Assembly: GCA_003971905.1 (NCBI GenBank)
Contig: RSEE01000012.1
Coordinates: forward strand, 434,001 to 498,000
Length of the DNA stretch: 64,000 nt
Direction of reading: 5' to 3'
From: Moniliella sp. 'wahieum'
Taxonomy: Eukaryota; Basidiomycota; Moniliellomycetes; Moniliellales; Moniliellaceae
In this document: one piece after another, positions 11,604 through 22,830 of the stretch
How positions within the stretch are numbered: the stretch's first letter is position 1
How the letters are laid out: every line of letters begins with the position of its first letter
Program-made: the position numbers and the translations under genes
The notes under the pieces: model-generated
What the model was told of the DNA's origin: nothing
What the model saw: only the letters and a program-made list of their open reading frames with translations
Databases searched by the model: none

Positions 11604-11980
11604 ATGGGATCGATGGCTGGGAAGTTGTGTCGAGTCTGTCTTTGGTGGGAACCATCTCCGGGTTTGGCGGCAATGCGGACCCCAACAACTGTGCACGGAA
11701 GCTTTGTTCTCGCTGTGTCCCAAGAGAAGAGTTTGCCCTACAAACACATTATTGAGCCGGACGGGTACAACATTGGAAGAAACCTCTTTGTCATTGCCGC
11801 CGAACGCGGCGGGTGGTTGAAGGGTGGTACTGGACAGCCACTACCGAATGGGTGGACGGTCTTTTGCCTCCCGGAAACGAAGGTGAGCTTTGCCTTTCCC
11901 ATTTACTCACAGCAGACGCCATATACTGACTTCATGACTCGTGTCAGGATGAACCATGGCTTCGCTCAAGATGGGCGTAA
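11604..11980 (+). CDS. Hypothetical protein, C-terminal exons
   Basis: The open frame contains YKHIIEPDGYNIGRNLFVIA followed by GGWLKGGTGQPLPNGWTVFC and LPETK. A good intron follows at 11883-11947 (GTGAGC...ATATACTGAC...GTGTCAG), and the last exon gives DEPWLRSRWA then TAA at 11978-11980. The fitting donor, branch site and acceptor are the main argument that this is a gene. The 5' part is unclear; upstream frames around the minisatellite may belong to it. I do not recognise the family. An alternative without splicing continues to 12218 but has no supporting features. Confidence 0.35.
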
Positions 11981-12961
11981 GCTATTCTTACTGTGCGACG
12001 TATGTGTTTTCTCTCTTGCCTTTTCTTGCTGGTGGACCTGGGGCTTACCTCGTATATGTGCTCTTCGGCAGGAATGCGTCCTGGTTCGTGGTCCAAGTAT
12101 ACGCTTTGGCTCTCCCAACTTACCATATCCTTCATCCGAAGCGCAACGTCCTACTCACGTTACCGACAGGCTGCCTCAGATATTCTCGGCCGAATCCCTT
12201 TCTTGTGATTATTGCTGACGCATTCACGACTGCCACGACTCGCCCCTCCATTCTCAATTGAGTCTCATCGCTCATGCTTGTCTTTGACGCAGCACTGCGT
12301 GTTAGTGGTGTTGGTAGTTTAAACCCTGCTGCACCTGGGCTTTTCTCCCTCCCCCCCCCCCCCGAGGATCACGTTGTTTGTCAAAGGAAGGACAAATATT
12401 TTCACGTCATTGAACGCTTGCTCTATATAAGAATCCCCCAATTTCAAGATTGAGTTCAGTTATCGAGCTTCCTACCATCCCAGGCTCCTCACGACTAGAA
12501 GACTGGAAGCCATTAAGATTGAGCCTCAGTGTAGAAGGTGTGGTAGTCGTCCGGGAGTGAGTTCGGTTGGGTTGCTTGTGGTGTGTTGGAGACATTTTCT
12601 TAGGTCTGGACGCGTCCAATGTACGCCACGGCCCATTCTGATGTAATTGCAATGAAAATTGAAGCATAGTAATGCGGCTTAGCGGTTGCGCCTAAATGGG
12701 CACGAGGGCGTGGAGGTCCTGTGGTGCCTTGGCTGGCTGGTCTCGCGGGTAGGCTGGCGCAGGCACACAACGACAGCCCAGGCATGTGCCAGTGTTTGCT
12801 GCATCCACCCCAGCTGAGGTCCTGCGTCCGCCCGCCGCCAGCAGCCGGTTGGTTGGGCCAAGTTGAGAAGGATGGGGGGCGGAGCCGCTGGGCGCAGCTG
12901 ACCTCCCCAACCCTCTGTCTCTTTAACCACCACCCGTGCTCTCTTTGTCTTCAACACCACC
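11981..12961. promoter_or_regulatory. Spacer upstream of VDAC with poly-C run and TATA-like element
   Basis: It holds a run of 13 C at 12351-12363 and a TATATAAG at about 12424-12431. The VDAC ATG is about 530 bases farther on, so that TATA would need a long leader or serve another transcript. A C/T-rich stretch (CTCTCTTTGTCTTCAACACC) lies directly before the ATG. No gene is supported. Confidence 0.4.
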
Positions 12962-13832
12962 ATGTCAATCCCACCCTCCTGGAAGGACCTGAGCAAGGCC
13001 ACGAACGACCTGCTCGGCAAGGACTACCCCCTGGGCCACACGTCGCTCGACGTCAAGTCGGTTGCCCCCAACGGCGTCACTTTCCATGTCCAGGGTGCAC
13101 GCAACAACCAGACGGCTGACATTTGGCCGACCTGGAGATCAAGGTGGCCAACAAGGCCAAGGGCCTGAGCTCGACGACGGTCTGGACGACCACCAACCAG
13201 ATCCGTCAGACGGTGGAGGCCGACAACTACCTTGCCAAGGGCTTCAAGGTCGACTTTGTCTCCACTTTCAACCCCGAAAAGGGCACCAAGTCGGGTGTGA
13301 TCAACACCGTCTTCAAGCAGTCTAATGTTCACACGCGCACCACGCTTGACCTTTCCAAGGGCCCCTCGTCGCCCACGACTCGGTGGCTGGCCGCGACGGC
13401 TTTGTGGCTGGGTACTCGGCCTTGGTCAACTTGCAGACCAAGCAGGTGGCCAACTACGAACTGGCTGCTGGCTACTACGCACGTGACTACTCGATCACGC
13501 TGCAGGGCACCAAGCGTCTCAACAACTTTATTGCCTCGTACTACCACCGCCTCAACGCGGACCTTGAGACGGGCGCGCGCGTCCACTTTGACGCCAGCAA
13601 GCCAGCCAAGGAGACCAAGCTCGAACTCGGCAGCAAGGTCTACCTCGACAATGCTGCCTTTGTCAAGGCCAAGATCAACAGCGATGGTATCCTTGGTCTC
13701 GGCTACACCCAGGCTCTCCGCCCTGGCGTCAAGTCGTCGCTCGGTCTGGCGCTCGACACCAAGGCCTTCTCGGCGACGGAGGCTGTCACCCCGGCCCACA
13801 AGGTCGGCGCTGCCCTCTTCTTCGAGGCTTAA
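12962..13832 (+). CDS. POR1: Voltage-dependent anion channel, mitochondrial outer-membrane porin
   Basis: VDAC forms a 19-strand beta-barrel passing ATP, ADP and metabolites. The start MSIPPSWKDLSKATNDLLGK matches the fungal N-terminal helix, followed by DYPLGHTSLDVKS. Strand segments continue to GLGYTQALRPGVKSSLGLAL and the end is HKVGAALFFEA then TAA, a classic VDAC terminus. No intron is seen. Two single-base losses break the frame, one in ATTTGG (about 13121-13126) and one in the C run of GGGCCCC (13362-13365). Restoring the count gives about 290 residues, in the usual 280-295 range. The codon bias (strong C-ending) agrees with high expression. Confidence 0.92.
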
Positions 13833-14215
13833 GTGTCTTCCATTGCCCGCTAAACGTTAACAGTCTATCATGCTAATGCTGATCGTACCATCTGCCGCAC
13901 CCATGCCTTGTGTCGTTTAATGATGTTTGCTTCGGTAGTAGGGCTCAGCCTGAGCGCTCATTGACTGAGCTTCTTCGCTCGGCGGCTTTGGCATTTTGGC
14001 GGTTCATCGTGGCTGGCGGCTGACGTGGAACACAGAGGCGGGAAGGTATTGCAGGTATATTAGGTCAGCGTCTGGGGGCGCGTGCACCACGAGGCGATTG
14101 GAACGAGGGCATGGGGTCAGTGTGATGCGGCTGCTGCCTGTGCCTGGCAGTGGGGCGGAGGAGCTAGCTGGAATACGCACACCCACCCACACGCACCACC
14201 ACCACTGCGTCCGTC
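13833..14215. other. Spacer between VDAC and CCDC47 homologue
   Basis: About 380 bases between two plus-strand genes, holding the VDAC terminator region and the next promoter. A CACCACCACCACTGCGTCC leader precedes the ATG at 14216. No other feature is seen. Confidence 0.5.
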
Positions 14216-15423
14216 ATGGCCGACAAGCTGGACCAGCTGCTGGCGCATCTGCCCGTCGTCCCGGTACCCACGCATAGCAACGGGCGTGTGGGCTACCACG
14301 TGTTTGGCAATGCGTACTTTGACCCCAACCAGTTCCACCGCGAGGCTTTCTTCCTCTCGCTTTCGCTGCTCTACCTTGCCGTCTACTTCGTCGTCGTGCT
14401 CAGCAAAACAAGGGGGTTGCTACGCGCTGGGCCAAGGTCGTTGTCCCGGCTCTGAAAAATGAGTTCTCGTATGTGCCCACCAAAACGCCATACGGGCCGG
14501 GTGCCCTGGTCTGGAACGGCGTTGGCGCTGCCACGCTCTACGCCTCGGGCCGGCGCAACGTTGAGCGTCTCCAGGCTGAACTGGAGTTTTATCCATACCA
14601 TGACCTGATGCTCCTATTTTCCCAGCTGCCGTTGGCCCAGATGGGCCAGAAGACGCAAGAGTTCCACTCGCGGCTACGAGTGGTGCTCACGCTGCCTCCG
14701 ACGGCCGATAATGTACTGGGTGTGTTTGGCGTGGTGAACAAGTCTCACCTCCGTACCACCCGGGCTGGGCGGTACGACCTGACGTTTGCCAAGCTTCTCG
14801 ATGGAGAAAAGGCGTCTACGAGTCGGGGACTGGACAACCAATGGGCCATTCTTTCTGAAACGGGCGAGTTGACCGACTCGTTCCTGGGCGTGCCTGGTGA
14901 GCGGGGCCAAAGTGTGAGGGACAAGATTGGGATCCAACAAGTGCTCAACAGTCCGGCTGCTCAGCAGCTCGTTGAAAGTTTGGTCGTTACCGACCAGCCG
15001 AGAAGCAAGCCGACCAAGGGGCCCCTTCTTCCCGAAGACCGCCCACGGCAGATTGTGCTTACCCTCAAACTGCCGGGGTCCACTGCGGAGGCCAAGGCTC
15101 AACTTCCGTTCCTTGAGCTCGCGCTTAACTTGGCTGATGCAGTCGGTGTGGCGATCTCGGGGGCGGTCACGTCGCCGTTGCGCTTGCGGCCCGAACTGCT
15201 GACCAAACTGCGCAAGACGCGGCATGAGGTGGATGCCCAGTTGGAAGAGGAGGCGACGCGGGAAGAGCGTGAGGCAGAGGAGGAAGCGCTCAAGGAGGCC
15301 AAGGCCAAGGCGGAAGCGGAGCGTTTCAAGAACATGTCTCCAGCGGAGCAAGCCAAGCGTAAGGAGGTGGAGCGCAAGCGCGCCCTGCGCAAGGGACAAA
15401 AGACCATGCGGGCTCGCGGATAG
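14216..15423 (+). CDS. CCDC47/calumin-like ER membrane protein (DUF1682 family)
   Basis: Animal CCDC47 is an ER protein of the PAT complex, an intramembrane chaperone for multipass proteins at the translocon. The protein begins MADKLDQLLAHLPVVPV and has one transmembrane helix, AFFLSLSLLYLAVYFVVVLS. The conserved DUF1682 body follows with ATRWAKVVVPALKNEFSYV, ARRNVERL-type segment, YPYHDLMLLF and FGVVNKSHLRTTRAGRYDLT. The tail is a charged coiled coil (EEEATREEREAEEEALKEA) ending KRALRKGQKTMRARG. One base is missing at about 14404-14416 (AAAACAAGGGGG), where the frame changes. Corrected length is about 402 residues, typical for the fungal family. Confidence 0.88.
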
Positions 15424-16084
15424 CCGTTTATGGCCAGTTTCTTGTGAAGAGTTGCTTTGTTTCTACTCTTGTCGGGACTGTGGCCACAATAATGGCCTTG
15501 GATGCAAGTTCAGTCGGAAAATTATCCTGTACGGCTCGTAAACATACACTATCTTGCTTCTGTCTGAGAGAGCTGCTCTGCCCCTGTGGGTAGGTGGGAG
15601 TGAGTTGTGAGCGAAAGGGGGCATTTTAAAAACAGAAGTGGAGCCGCGATTATTGTTTTTCCCGCCACGTTCGGTGGCGGCCCAATAGACTGCCCAGGAG
15701 AACAACCATGCAAGAGCGATAGTGTAGTGCCATGGATCGCTGCACCAGCCACCTTCTACATCTCAGATCAAAGATCATTTTGCCTCAGGATGCAGCCTTT
15801 CTGGTTGGATGCATGTTGGTGGGGGGGGCGACTGAACATTTTTTTGCGCCACAGCATGCATATGTCAAGTCAGTGTGGCCCGCTTTCGCTACCGTGATTC
15901 ATGTGCTGGCCCGCGGAGGATGTGTCCGAAATGTTGAGCAGAGCAGACCGGACCTAGGGTGTTTCCTCAGTCTATACTTCCAGCTCCAAACGGTCATCAG
16001 CAGGTAGTTAAACGGGAATGAGAGAGAAAAGTCGTGCAGTAAAGTGGTGAGGAGCGGAGTGGGCGGGGTCGGGGATTGGGAGAT
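15424..16084. other. Spacer between convergent CCDC47 homologue and TIM17
   Basis: About 660 bases, the 3' regions of two convergent genes. Open frames on either strand (for example 15607-15897 +) show no motif. A run of eight or more G lies near 15820. Confidence 0.45.
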
Positions 16085-16693
16085 TTATGCTTGGCCAGGT
16101 ACAGTATCCGGACTGTCAACAGAGCAGGCAAGTCAGTACGCCATCTCTATTACTGTGGCCAGTAGAGGAAGATACGCACATGATAGGAGCAACTTGCTTA
16201 TTTTGGCCGGCAAACATGCGTTGCATGAGGACACCCATGCCCTCCATCACGCCAAGAAGAATGCCGCACATAATACCGGACCCGAGCATCATCTTGGGGC
16301 CACTACGTACTGCAAGGGCCGCGCCAGTCATGAAGCCGGCAATCACACCATTCTTCATGTCTTCCGTCTGGCGCACACTGCGCACAATGCAGTCGGACGT
16401 TCCGAACACGGCACCCCACATCCCGAAAGCACCGCCCAATGCGGGCCCCCGTTGCTTGATCGCAGCGAGAGCAGCTGGCAAGCGTTCGCCCTGTTGGTGC
16501 AAAGAGTCAGCACAACCGTTTTCCAATGCGCGCGCAGGAAGGGGAGGGGAGGGGCACGTACACGAGGGCTATTGCGGCTACCCTTGATGCCGTGCCAGAG
16601 CGAGCCACCAATGGCGCCCATGGCAAACGCGGCACCGGTGTCGTTGAGGATTACCCAGGGGCAGGGGTCGCGCGTGTGGTCGGCGGCAACCAT
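16085..16693 (-). CDS. TIM17: TIM17, core subunit of the TIM23 mitochondrial inner-membrane translocase
   Basis: Three exons, 16693-16562, 16490-16180 and 16112-16085, give 156 residues without any frame break. Introns are 16561-16491 (GTACGTG...CAACAG) and 16179-16113 (GTGCGTATC...TACTGAC...TTGACAG). The N-terminus MVAADHTRDPCPWVILNDTG is the conserved Tim17 start. The Gly-rich four-helix core follows: AFAMGAIGGSLWHGIKG, GGAFGMWGAVFGTSDC, MKNGVIAGFMTGAALA and GIMCGILLGVMEGMG. The protein ends APIIPDTVPGQA. The pair of conserved cysteines (Cys-11 and the Cys of TSDC) is present. The intact structure makes this a useful internal control for the frame breaks seen in other genes. Confidence 0.95.
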
Positions 16694-17063
16694 TGGTCGT
16701 GACGCTACGAAGCACTGGAGGCAGGGAAGGCGGCGCGGCGCCAAGTCGAGAAGATTGGCCCGGGGCAGGCGGCCGCCACAGCCCCCCGCATGAAGCATGA
16801 CGTAAGGTTCCGGCTCGACGCAGTGGGCGGAATGCAGCAGAAGAAGCTGCGCAGAGCAGCAGAGGCGCGGGGGCAGTGTGGCTGCATATCACCTCTCGGC
16901 CTGCGACCCCCAGGCCTGGGCAGGCCGCGCTCGTGTCTTCCTTTGCGAGTCACACAGTCCGTTCGCTCTCTTCAAGTTGGGCGGCGCACAAAGCAAGCCG
17001 CGTCCCCCCTCGCGCCCACCCACATCCACAGCCGATCGCCCGCTCCCCACCACCATCTCCAGC
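16694..17063. promoter_or_regulatory. Bidirectional promoter of TIM17 and KRS1
   Basis: 370 bases separate the two divergent start codons. No TATA box is apparent; the half next to KRS1 is C/A-rich (CCACATCCACAGCC, CACCACCATCTCC). Confidence 0.55.
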
Positions 17064-18855
17064 ATGTCTGAAGCCGCTGCTGCTGCCCCGGCCCTGCACC
17101 TCGACCCCGTCACGGGCGAGAAAGTGAGCAAGAGCGAGCTCAAGCGCCGCCAGAAGGCGCCAGGCTGCCGAGAAGAAGGCGGCCAAGGCTGCTGCCGCGC
17201 CCGCTGCCGCCGCAAGCCCAAGTCGGCCGCCGATGAGGAAGGCGAGCTGAGCCCGCAGCAGTACTACGAGCACCGCTCGCGTACCATCAAGGCTCTTCGT
17301 CAAAGCAAAGCGCCCAACCCGTACCCTCACAAGTTCCATGTGAGCACATCGCTGGGTGCGTTCATCGACAAGTACGGCCCCACCACCGAGCCCGGTGCTA
17401 AGCTGGACGAGAAGGTGTCGATTGCGGGTCGCATTCACACGGTGCGTGCCCAGGGTGCCAAGTTGCACTTTTACGACCTCCACTCGGAGGGCCAAAAGGT
17501 CCAGATTATGGCCTCCGCCTCGGACCATATTGGCAAGGAGGGCACCCCCGAGGGCTACGCTGAGATCCATGGGCTCCTCCGCCGCGGTGACATTGTTGGT
17601 GTCGAGGGCTACCCGGGCAAGACCAAGAAGGGCGAGTTGTCCATCTTCCCTACCTCCATCACCCTCCTCTCGCCCAACCTGCACCGTCTCCCCGGGAAGG
17701 CATTTACCACCGCCGAGGGTGAGGTCAAGGGGGGCTGACCAACCCCGAGACGCGGTACCGCAAGCGCTACTTGGACTTGATGATCAACCCCAACGTGCGC
17801 GAGATCTTTATCAAGCGCGCCAAGATCATCAACTACGTTCGTCGCTTCTTTGAGAACCTGGGTTTCCTCGAGGTGGAGACGCCGATGATGAACATGGTCG
17901 CAGGAGGTGCGACGGCCAAACCGTTCATTACCCATCACAATGACCTCGGCATGGACCTGTTCATGCGCATTGCGCCCGAATTGTACCTCAAGGAGCTCGT
18001 GGTGGGTGGACTGGACCGCGTGTTTGAAATTGGCAAGGTGTTCCGCAACGAGTCGATTGACCAGACGCACAACCCCGAGTTTACTAGCTGTGAGTTTTAC
18101 ATGGCGTATGCAGACATGTACGACCTGATGGATATTACCGAGAAGATGATCTCGGGACTGGTCAAGTATGTGACAGGGGTACCAAGGTCACCTACCACCC
18201 CGAGGGCAAGGACAAGGCCGATGGCCCGGTGTACGAGATTGACTTTGCCACGCCGTGGAAGCGGTTCGATATGATCAAGGAGCTCGAAGCGCAGCTCAAG
18301 GTTACCTTCCCGCCTGCCGACCAGCTTCACACCGAGGCCACGCGGAAGTGGCTCGACGATTTGGCGGTCAAGCACGGGGTGGAGTGCAGCGCGCCGCGCA
18401 CGTCGGCCCGGCTGGTGGACAAGTTTGTGGGCGAGTACATTGAGCCGCAGTGCATCAACCCTTCTTTCATGGGTCACCCGGAGGTGATGAGCCCGCTGGC
18501 CAAGTACCACCGCTCCATCCCGGGGCTGTCGGAGCGGTTCGAGCTGTTTGTGGCGACTAAAGAGATTGCCAATGCCTATACTGAGCTCAACGATCCCTTT
18601 GACCAGCGGGAGCGGTTCGAGGAGCAGTCGCGCCAGGCCGCCGCCGGCGACGACGAGGCGCAAGGAATCGACGAGGTGTTTGTCGATGCGCTGGAACACG
18701 GCCTGCCGCCCACCGCCGGTTGGGGGTTGGGCATTGACCGATTGACCATGTTCCTCACCGACTCGAACCGGATCGCCGAGGTGCTGGCTTTCCCGGCGAT
18801 GAAGCCCGAGCAGACACAGACTGCCTCCGTGGTGCCCACACAGCCCACGGCATGA
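17064..18855 (+). CDS. KRS1: Cytosolic lysyl-tRNA synthetase (class II)
   Basis: It charges tRNA-Lys. The start ATG 17064 gives [20 protein letters not shown], then a Lys/Ala-rich eukaryotic extension KSELKRRQK. The anticodon-binding OB fold follows ([34 protein letters not shown]). Class II motif 1 includes [17 protein letters not shown], motif 2 is [20 protein letters not shown], and motif 3 is [16 protein letters not shown]. No intron is seen. Frame breaks occur near 17160 and 17205 (compensating), in the G6 run at 17729-17734 and in the G4 run at 18176-18179; each of the last two is repaired by one extra G. Corrected length is about 598 residues, as in other fungi. Head-to-head with TIM17. 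Confidence 0.95.
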
Positions 18856-19955
18856 GCGCTAAGCCCTGGACACGCGCCAATGTATGGCATACATTGCTGT
18901 TTTTCAGTATGCTAATGTCGAAGGACGGTGGGGGAACAATTTTGAGGGATGCAGGACAAGATAGCTGATGCAGTCCATGTGAGGGTACGGGTAAGAGTGT
19001 GCACGAAGTGAATGTGGCCGTTGTGAATGTGGCCGTTGTCGACGCGATCGCTGGTAAGCCATCCGTGATGCTGGCTGGTTGCCAAGATCAGATAAGTAGG
19101 GGCCGTGACGCGTGAGCGAGAGTTGGTTGGGACCGCCTTGGCGCCTTGGCGTGCCTAACCCACCCTTGTCAAGCTCGGTGCCCGCCCGCATCGCTACCCG
19201 AAAAGGCGGTGAGGTATGCCCATCCTCCTTGAGCCGAAGCAGATCCACTCCTTCCTTGGCAGGTCTCTCCTCCTCCTCACTAGACTTGCCATCTCCTCGT
19301 GTGCCCCGCCCCGCCTGCCGAAACCACTTCTCTCTGTTGATAAAAAAATTGACGACCCCTTGGAAGTAGGCACTTGCTGCTCCAACAACATCTCCTCACA
19401 GTGCTTAGGAGGCAGTCAGATTCACTCACCCATCGCCATCAAACTGTTCCTTGATGCTCCAATTTAGGCCCAGACGACCGCATCGCCTACCAGTCCGCCG
19501 ACCTTCACAGGCAACACCTCAGGAGTCCACGCCTCCTCCTCTGGTTGAGGTTTGGATCATCCTTCTTGTTCTCTCTCCAGTCCCCAGTTTCCCTCTTGCA
19601 TCGTCATTCGACTTTGGCTCCGCGTCGTCCATCGAAGTTTCCATCCGCCCGCGGCGCTGGTCGAGCCTACAATCGGCGCCACTCCCTCCAGGACGTGCTG
19701 CGACCTCTTTCTCGCATGCTGCTATCTGTCAGCCAGTCGAGCGCATCTACAATTGCGGCCACAGTTGGTCACGCGACCACAGCGCAACAAATCGAGCCGT
19801 TCCCATCCCGCTCTGGCGGAGCAATCGAAGGCTGGGATTGAAATTGCAGTTCCTGGCCAGGCGGCGCTGGGCCCCCGCTTCAGCCAAGCACGTGTTGCGC
19901 CTACTTGGCCACACTTTTGATCGCCACCACCTCTTTCCTGGTGGCATCCAAACCG
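18856..19955. other. Spacer and leader upstream of the BRO1-domain gene
   Basis: From about 19450 to 19950 all three plus frames are open in places (98 to 186 codons) with Ser/Arg/Pro-rich content, but no motif is recognised. This may be a long leader or an unrecognised upstream exon. A direct repeat GTGAATGTGGCCGTTGT occurs twice at about 19008-19038. Confidence 0.35.
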
Positions 19956-21721
19956 ATGACGACCACCTTTACTTTCGACCTACCCACCCCCACCTCTCTG
20001 GCCATCTCTGACGCGTATGCGCCTGCCGCCACATCCTCCGATGCGCCTGCCATCGTCGCCACCTTGGCCGATGCAACTGCTGCGCGTTCTCGCATGGCCA
20101 CCGTCTTGGTCGCCAACTCGTCCGCCAGCACAGGCACCCGCCAGTGGCTTCGCGCAGTTCAGGCGGTTGATGACTACCTTCCCTATGCAGTAAGTGTATG
20201 GGCGTTTTCAAGCCAGACTCGCGTTGTTCCACGTGCTCCTACGCCCTTTGGCTGGTCCATGTCCGTGGCTGAGCCCGAAAAAGATGGACTGCGCGACCGT
20301 CTGCGTGCGGCGGCGGTGCCATCGCGGACAAGGGAGGAGGCGGCAGCTGCCTGCTTTGGCGATGCAGGTTTTGATTTGCGCGCTGCTGTTTTGAGCCAGG
20401 CGCTAGCTTCGGCCAACCTTGCCTGCGCGGCCACCACCGCCTCGGAGCGGGACGCTACCCTTCCTTCCTCTGCCGGCCAGGGACTGGATGATCGGCTGCG
20501 ATGGGCCGTTGATGCACAATGCCGTGCAGCCGGGGCGTTGGCATGGGTGGCTCAGACTTCGTTTGAGGTGCGTGCGGCGGATGTCATCCCGCCTGCAGTC
20601 CAACCAGCCGGAGCAGATGCGTTGGCCAAGCTGCTTCTGGCTCAAGCGCAAGGTCTTGCAATTCGCAAGTTGCTTGCCCCCATTGCGGCGGTATCCAACC
20701 CTCAAATGGAAGCTCGTACCCTCACTCGTTCTCGGGACGAGCGCGGCAAGCTCCTCAAGCACAGTCCTAGCCATCGCATCTCCTCCACTGCGGCTTGGAT
20801 CCAATCGCCTCTTCCTCTCCCCTCGAGCCATCCGGCGCCAGCATTACTGGCCAAGCTCTACCTCCATGTAGCAGGGCTGTATGAGGGAGCCCAAGGTCTG
20901 CTCAAGACTTGTACGCATTGTCCTTCCTCCGCCTCACCGCGCCGGCCCACCGCCCTGCCACACCCAGCGAGGAAGGAACCAAAAAATCTCGCTTCCTCTC
21001 CAAACTAGGAAGGAAGGAGCGGTCCGACGAGTCACCAGGCTCGGCATCCCGTCGTTCGGCCCCTCATTCAAGCCATCAGCTGGACTCGTTACTGGCGTAT
21101 ACGTCGAGTGCCTGGGCCATCTCCCAAGCGGCCGGTCTACGTTGGCTTGCTGTGGATGCAGGGGAGGATGGGCGGGTGGGCGAGGCCCTTGCGTTCCTCC
21201 GCTTAGCCAGCAGTACGTTGGAGCCAGTGCTGCTCGATGGGAGCAGATTTTCGCTTCGACTTGGTCGAGGGGGGCGGGAAAGCGAGGGGAAAGACCGGCA
21301 CCATGCTCTCCTGGAAGACGACGTGAGCTCAGATGGTCAACTGGCTCGAACCGCGCAAGCGGCCAAGGACGAAGCTGGAGCAATCGACTACTGCACGGGC
21401 ATCTATACCCGTATCAACGACACTGTCCGTCCCTCTTTTCTTCCCTACTCGGGAACGCAGACTGATACTGATCCTACCGTTCGCTTTCCTCCCCAGGTTT
21501 CGTTTCAACCGATTGCTGCGCTGGATACAGTGCAGGCCAAGGTCCCCCACGGCCGACCTGCCATTGCGGCCAAACGCTTCGTACTGCCCGATCCCTCATT
21601 GTCGCTGTCTTCCTTGCCGGACACGACCGGCGCCACGGCTCCTTTGGACAAACAACTCGACGCGGTCACCCTGGACGAGGCGCCGAGGCCAACATATGCT
21701 GGCGCGGGAGCCTATTTTTAG
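19956..21721 (+). CDS. BRO1-domain protein, PalC-like (pH-response/ESCRT-linked)
   Basis: PalC-type proteins carry a BRO1 domain that binds ESCRT-III Snf7 in the Rim/Pal alkaline pH pathway. The start chosen is MTTTFTFDLPTPTSLAISDA (19956); an in-frame ATG at 19905 is possible. BRO1-like helices include DDRLRWAVDAQCRAAGALAW, ALAKLLLAQAQGLAIRKL and LLAKLYLHVAGLYEGAQGLL. After one missing base at about 20905-20912 come YTSSAWAISQAAGLRWLAVD and AGEDGRVGEALAFLRLAS, then YTRINDTV, VSFQPI and AKVPHGRPAIAAK, which resemble the PalC end of the domain. Corrected length is about 588 residues. BRO1 is well supported; PalC rather than another BRO1 subgroup is inferred from the C-terminal blocks and the lack of a long proline-rich tail. 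Confidence 0.7.
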
Positions 21722-22770
21722 TCTTCTGTCAATTCATTTCATTCCATTCCATTCCATTCTCTCCTTGCTTGGGCGGTTGGGCGTATGGCCATATGCCATT
21801 GGACGTTAGACATTTCCTGCCGTAAAGGCTTTTAGACAGCTTCATTCGCCGACTACGGTATGCCCATGTGCGTGCACAACGGTGCAAGGAAATAGCTGAG
21901 AGGAGAAAGGATCAATGACAAGGATGTGGACTGCGAAAAGAACAGGACACACGCCTGCGGAAGGTGGGTGTTGGGGGCGTAGGCGCTAAAGGGGATTACG
22001 CGGTTACTTGTATACCTCCTCATCGTAATCTCAACGTACATGACATGCATGGCGCCCACTTGGCGGATGGCACTACCAGCTATAATAAGCGACACACACA
22101 CACGAAGAGAGAGGCCGGTGGATGGGTTGGGAGGATTGGTAAGGCTGCCTTATACACCTTGTCCTTAGGTCTCATTTGGAGGACGTGAGGAAGCAACGGG
22201 CGGGCTCGGAGGTAGAGGGAGGGCGCGGGATCCTTTTGGTGTCTGTGGGCTTGTGGCCCAAAGGACACTGGTCAGAGACAGCACGAATGAAGCGCTGAGC
22301 TCAGGCTGAGCTGCGGAGGCGTTGAGGCTGCTGAGGCCGGCTGAGATTCAGCTATCGACATTTTGGATTTGCGAGTGCTTGGTCGGCTGTCAGGCGGTCG
22401 CACTGTCGCGCACCGTGTGAGCGCCGTGTGCGGTGTGACTGTGGTGACTTCCCAGTCTACCCGTATGCCCGCGTCCCTGTCTGCTCTACAGCAGCTGACC
22501 AGTTGCTACGGACTAATTGCCCGCTGTCTGCCTGCTCGCAACACGGCAGTGCTGACGATGTGAAACAAGGCAAGCTTTGGTGTGCATGCCTGGGCTTAGG
22601 CGGAGCGCAGGGAGGCAGAAGCTTGCAGGACACCGGCGGACAGACATGATGCATGATGTCACATGTCATCCAGGGCCAAGCACTGCAGGCACCTCGGGGC
22701 ACTCCCCCCAACAAAGCCACCGCAACCCACATGCGTCAGTGGCGTCCGCCACACTAGCCGAGTCACTGGA

Positions 22771-22830
22771 GTCACTAGTCACTAGTCACTAGTCATGCAA
22801 GTCATGCATCATGCATCATGCATCATGATG
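22771..22830. repeat. Tandem palindromic words GTCACTA and GCATCAT
   Basis: Reads as repeated CACTAGT units (ACTAGT palindromes) followed directly by CATGCATCATGCATCATG (ATGCAT palindromes). No boundaries or duplication typical of a transposon are seen. Confidence 0.8.

Noticed and set aside
12962-13832. VDAC as a pseudogene
   Set aside because: Only two single-base changes, one of them in a homopolymer, with the rest of the protein fully conserved and the same type of break in most genes, point to sequence error.
14674-15399. A 241-codon minus-strand frame
   Set aside because: Antisense shadow of the CCDC47 homologue, produced by its codon bias.
16950-17684. A 244-codon minus-strand frame
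   Set aside because: Antisense shadow of lysyl-tRNA synthetase.
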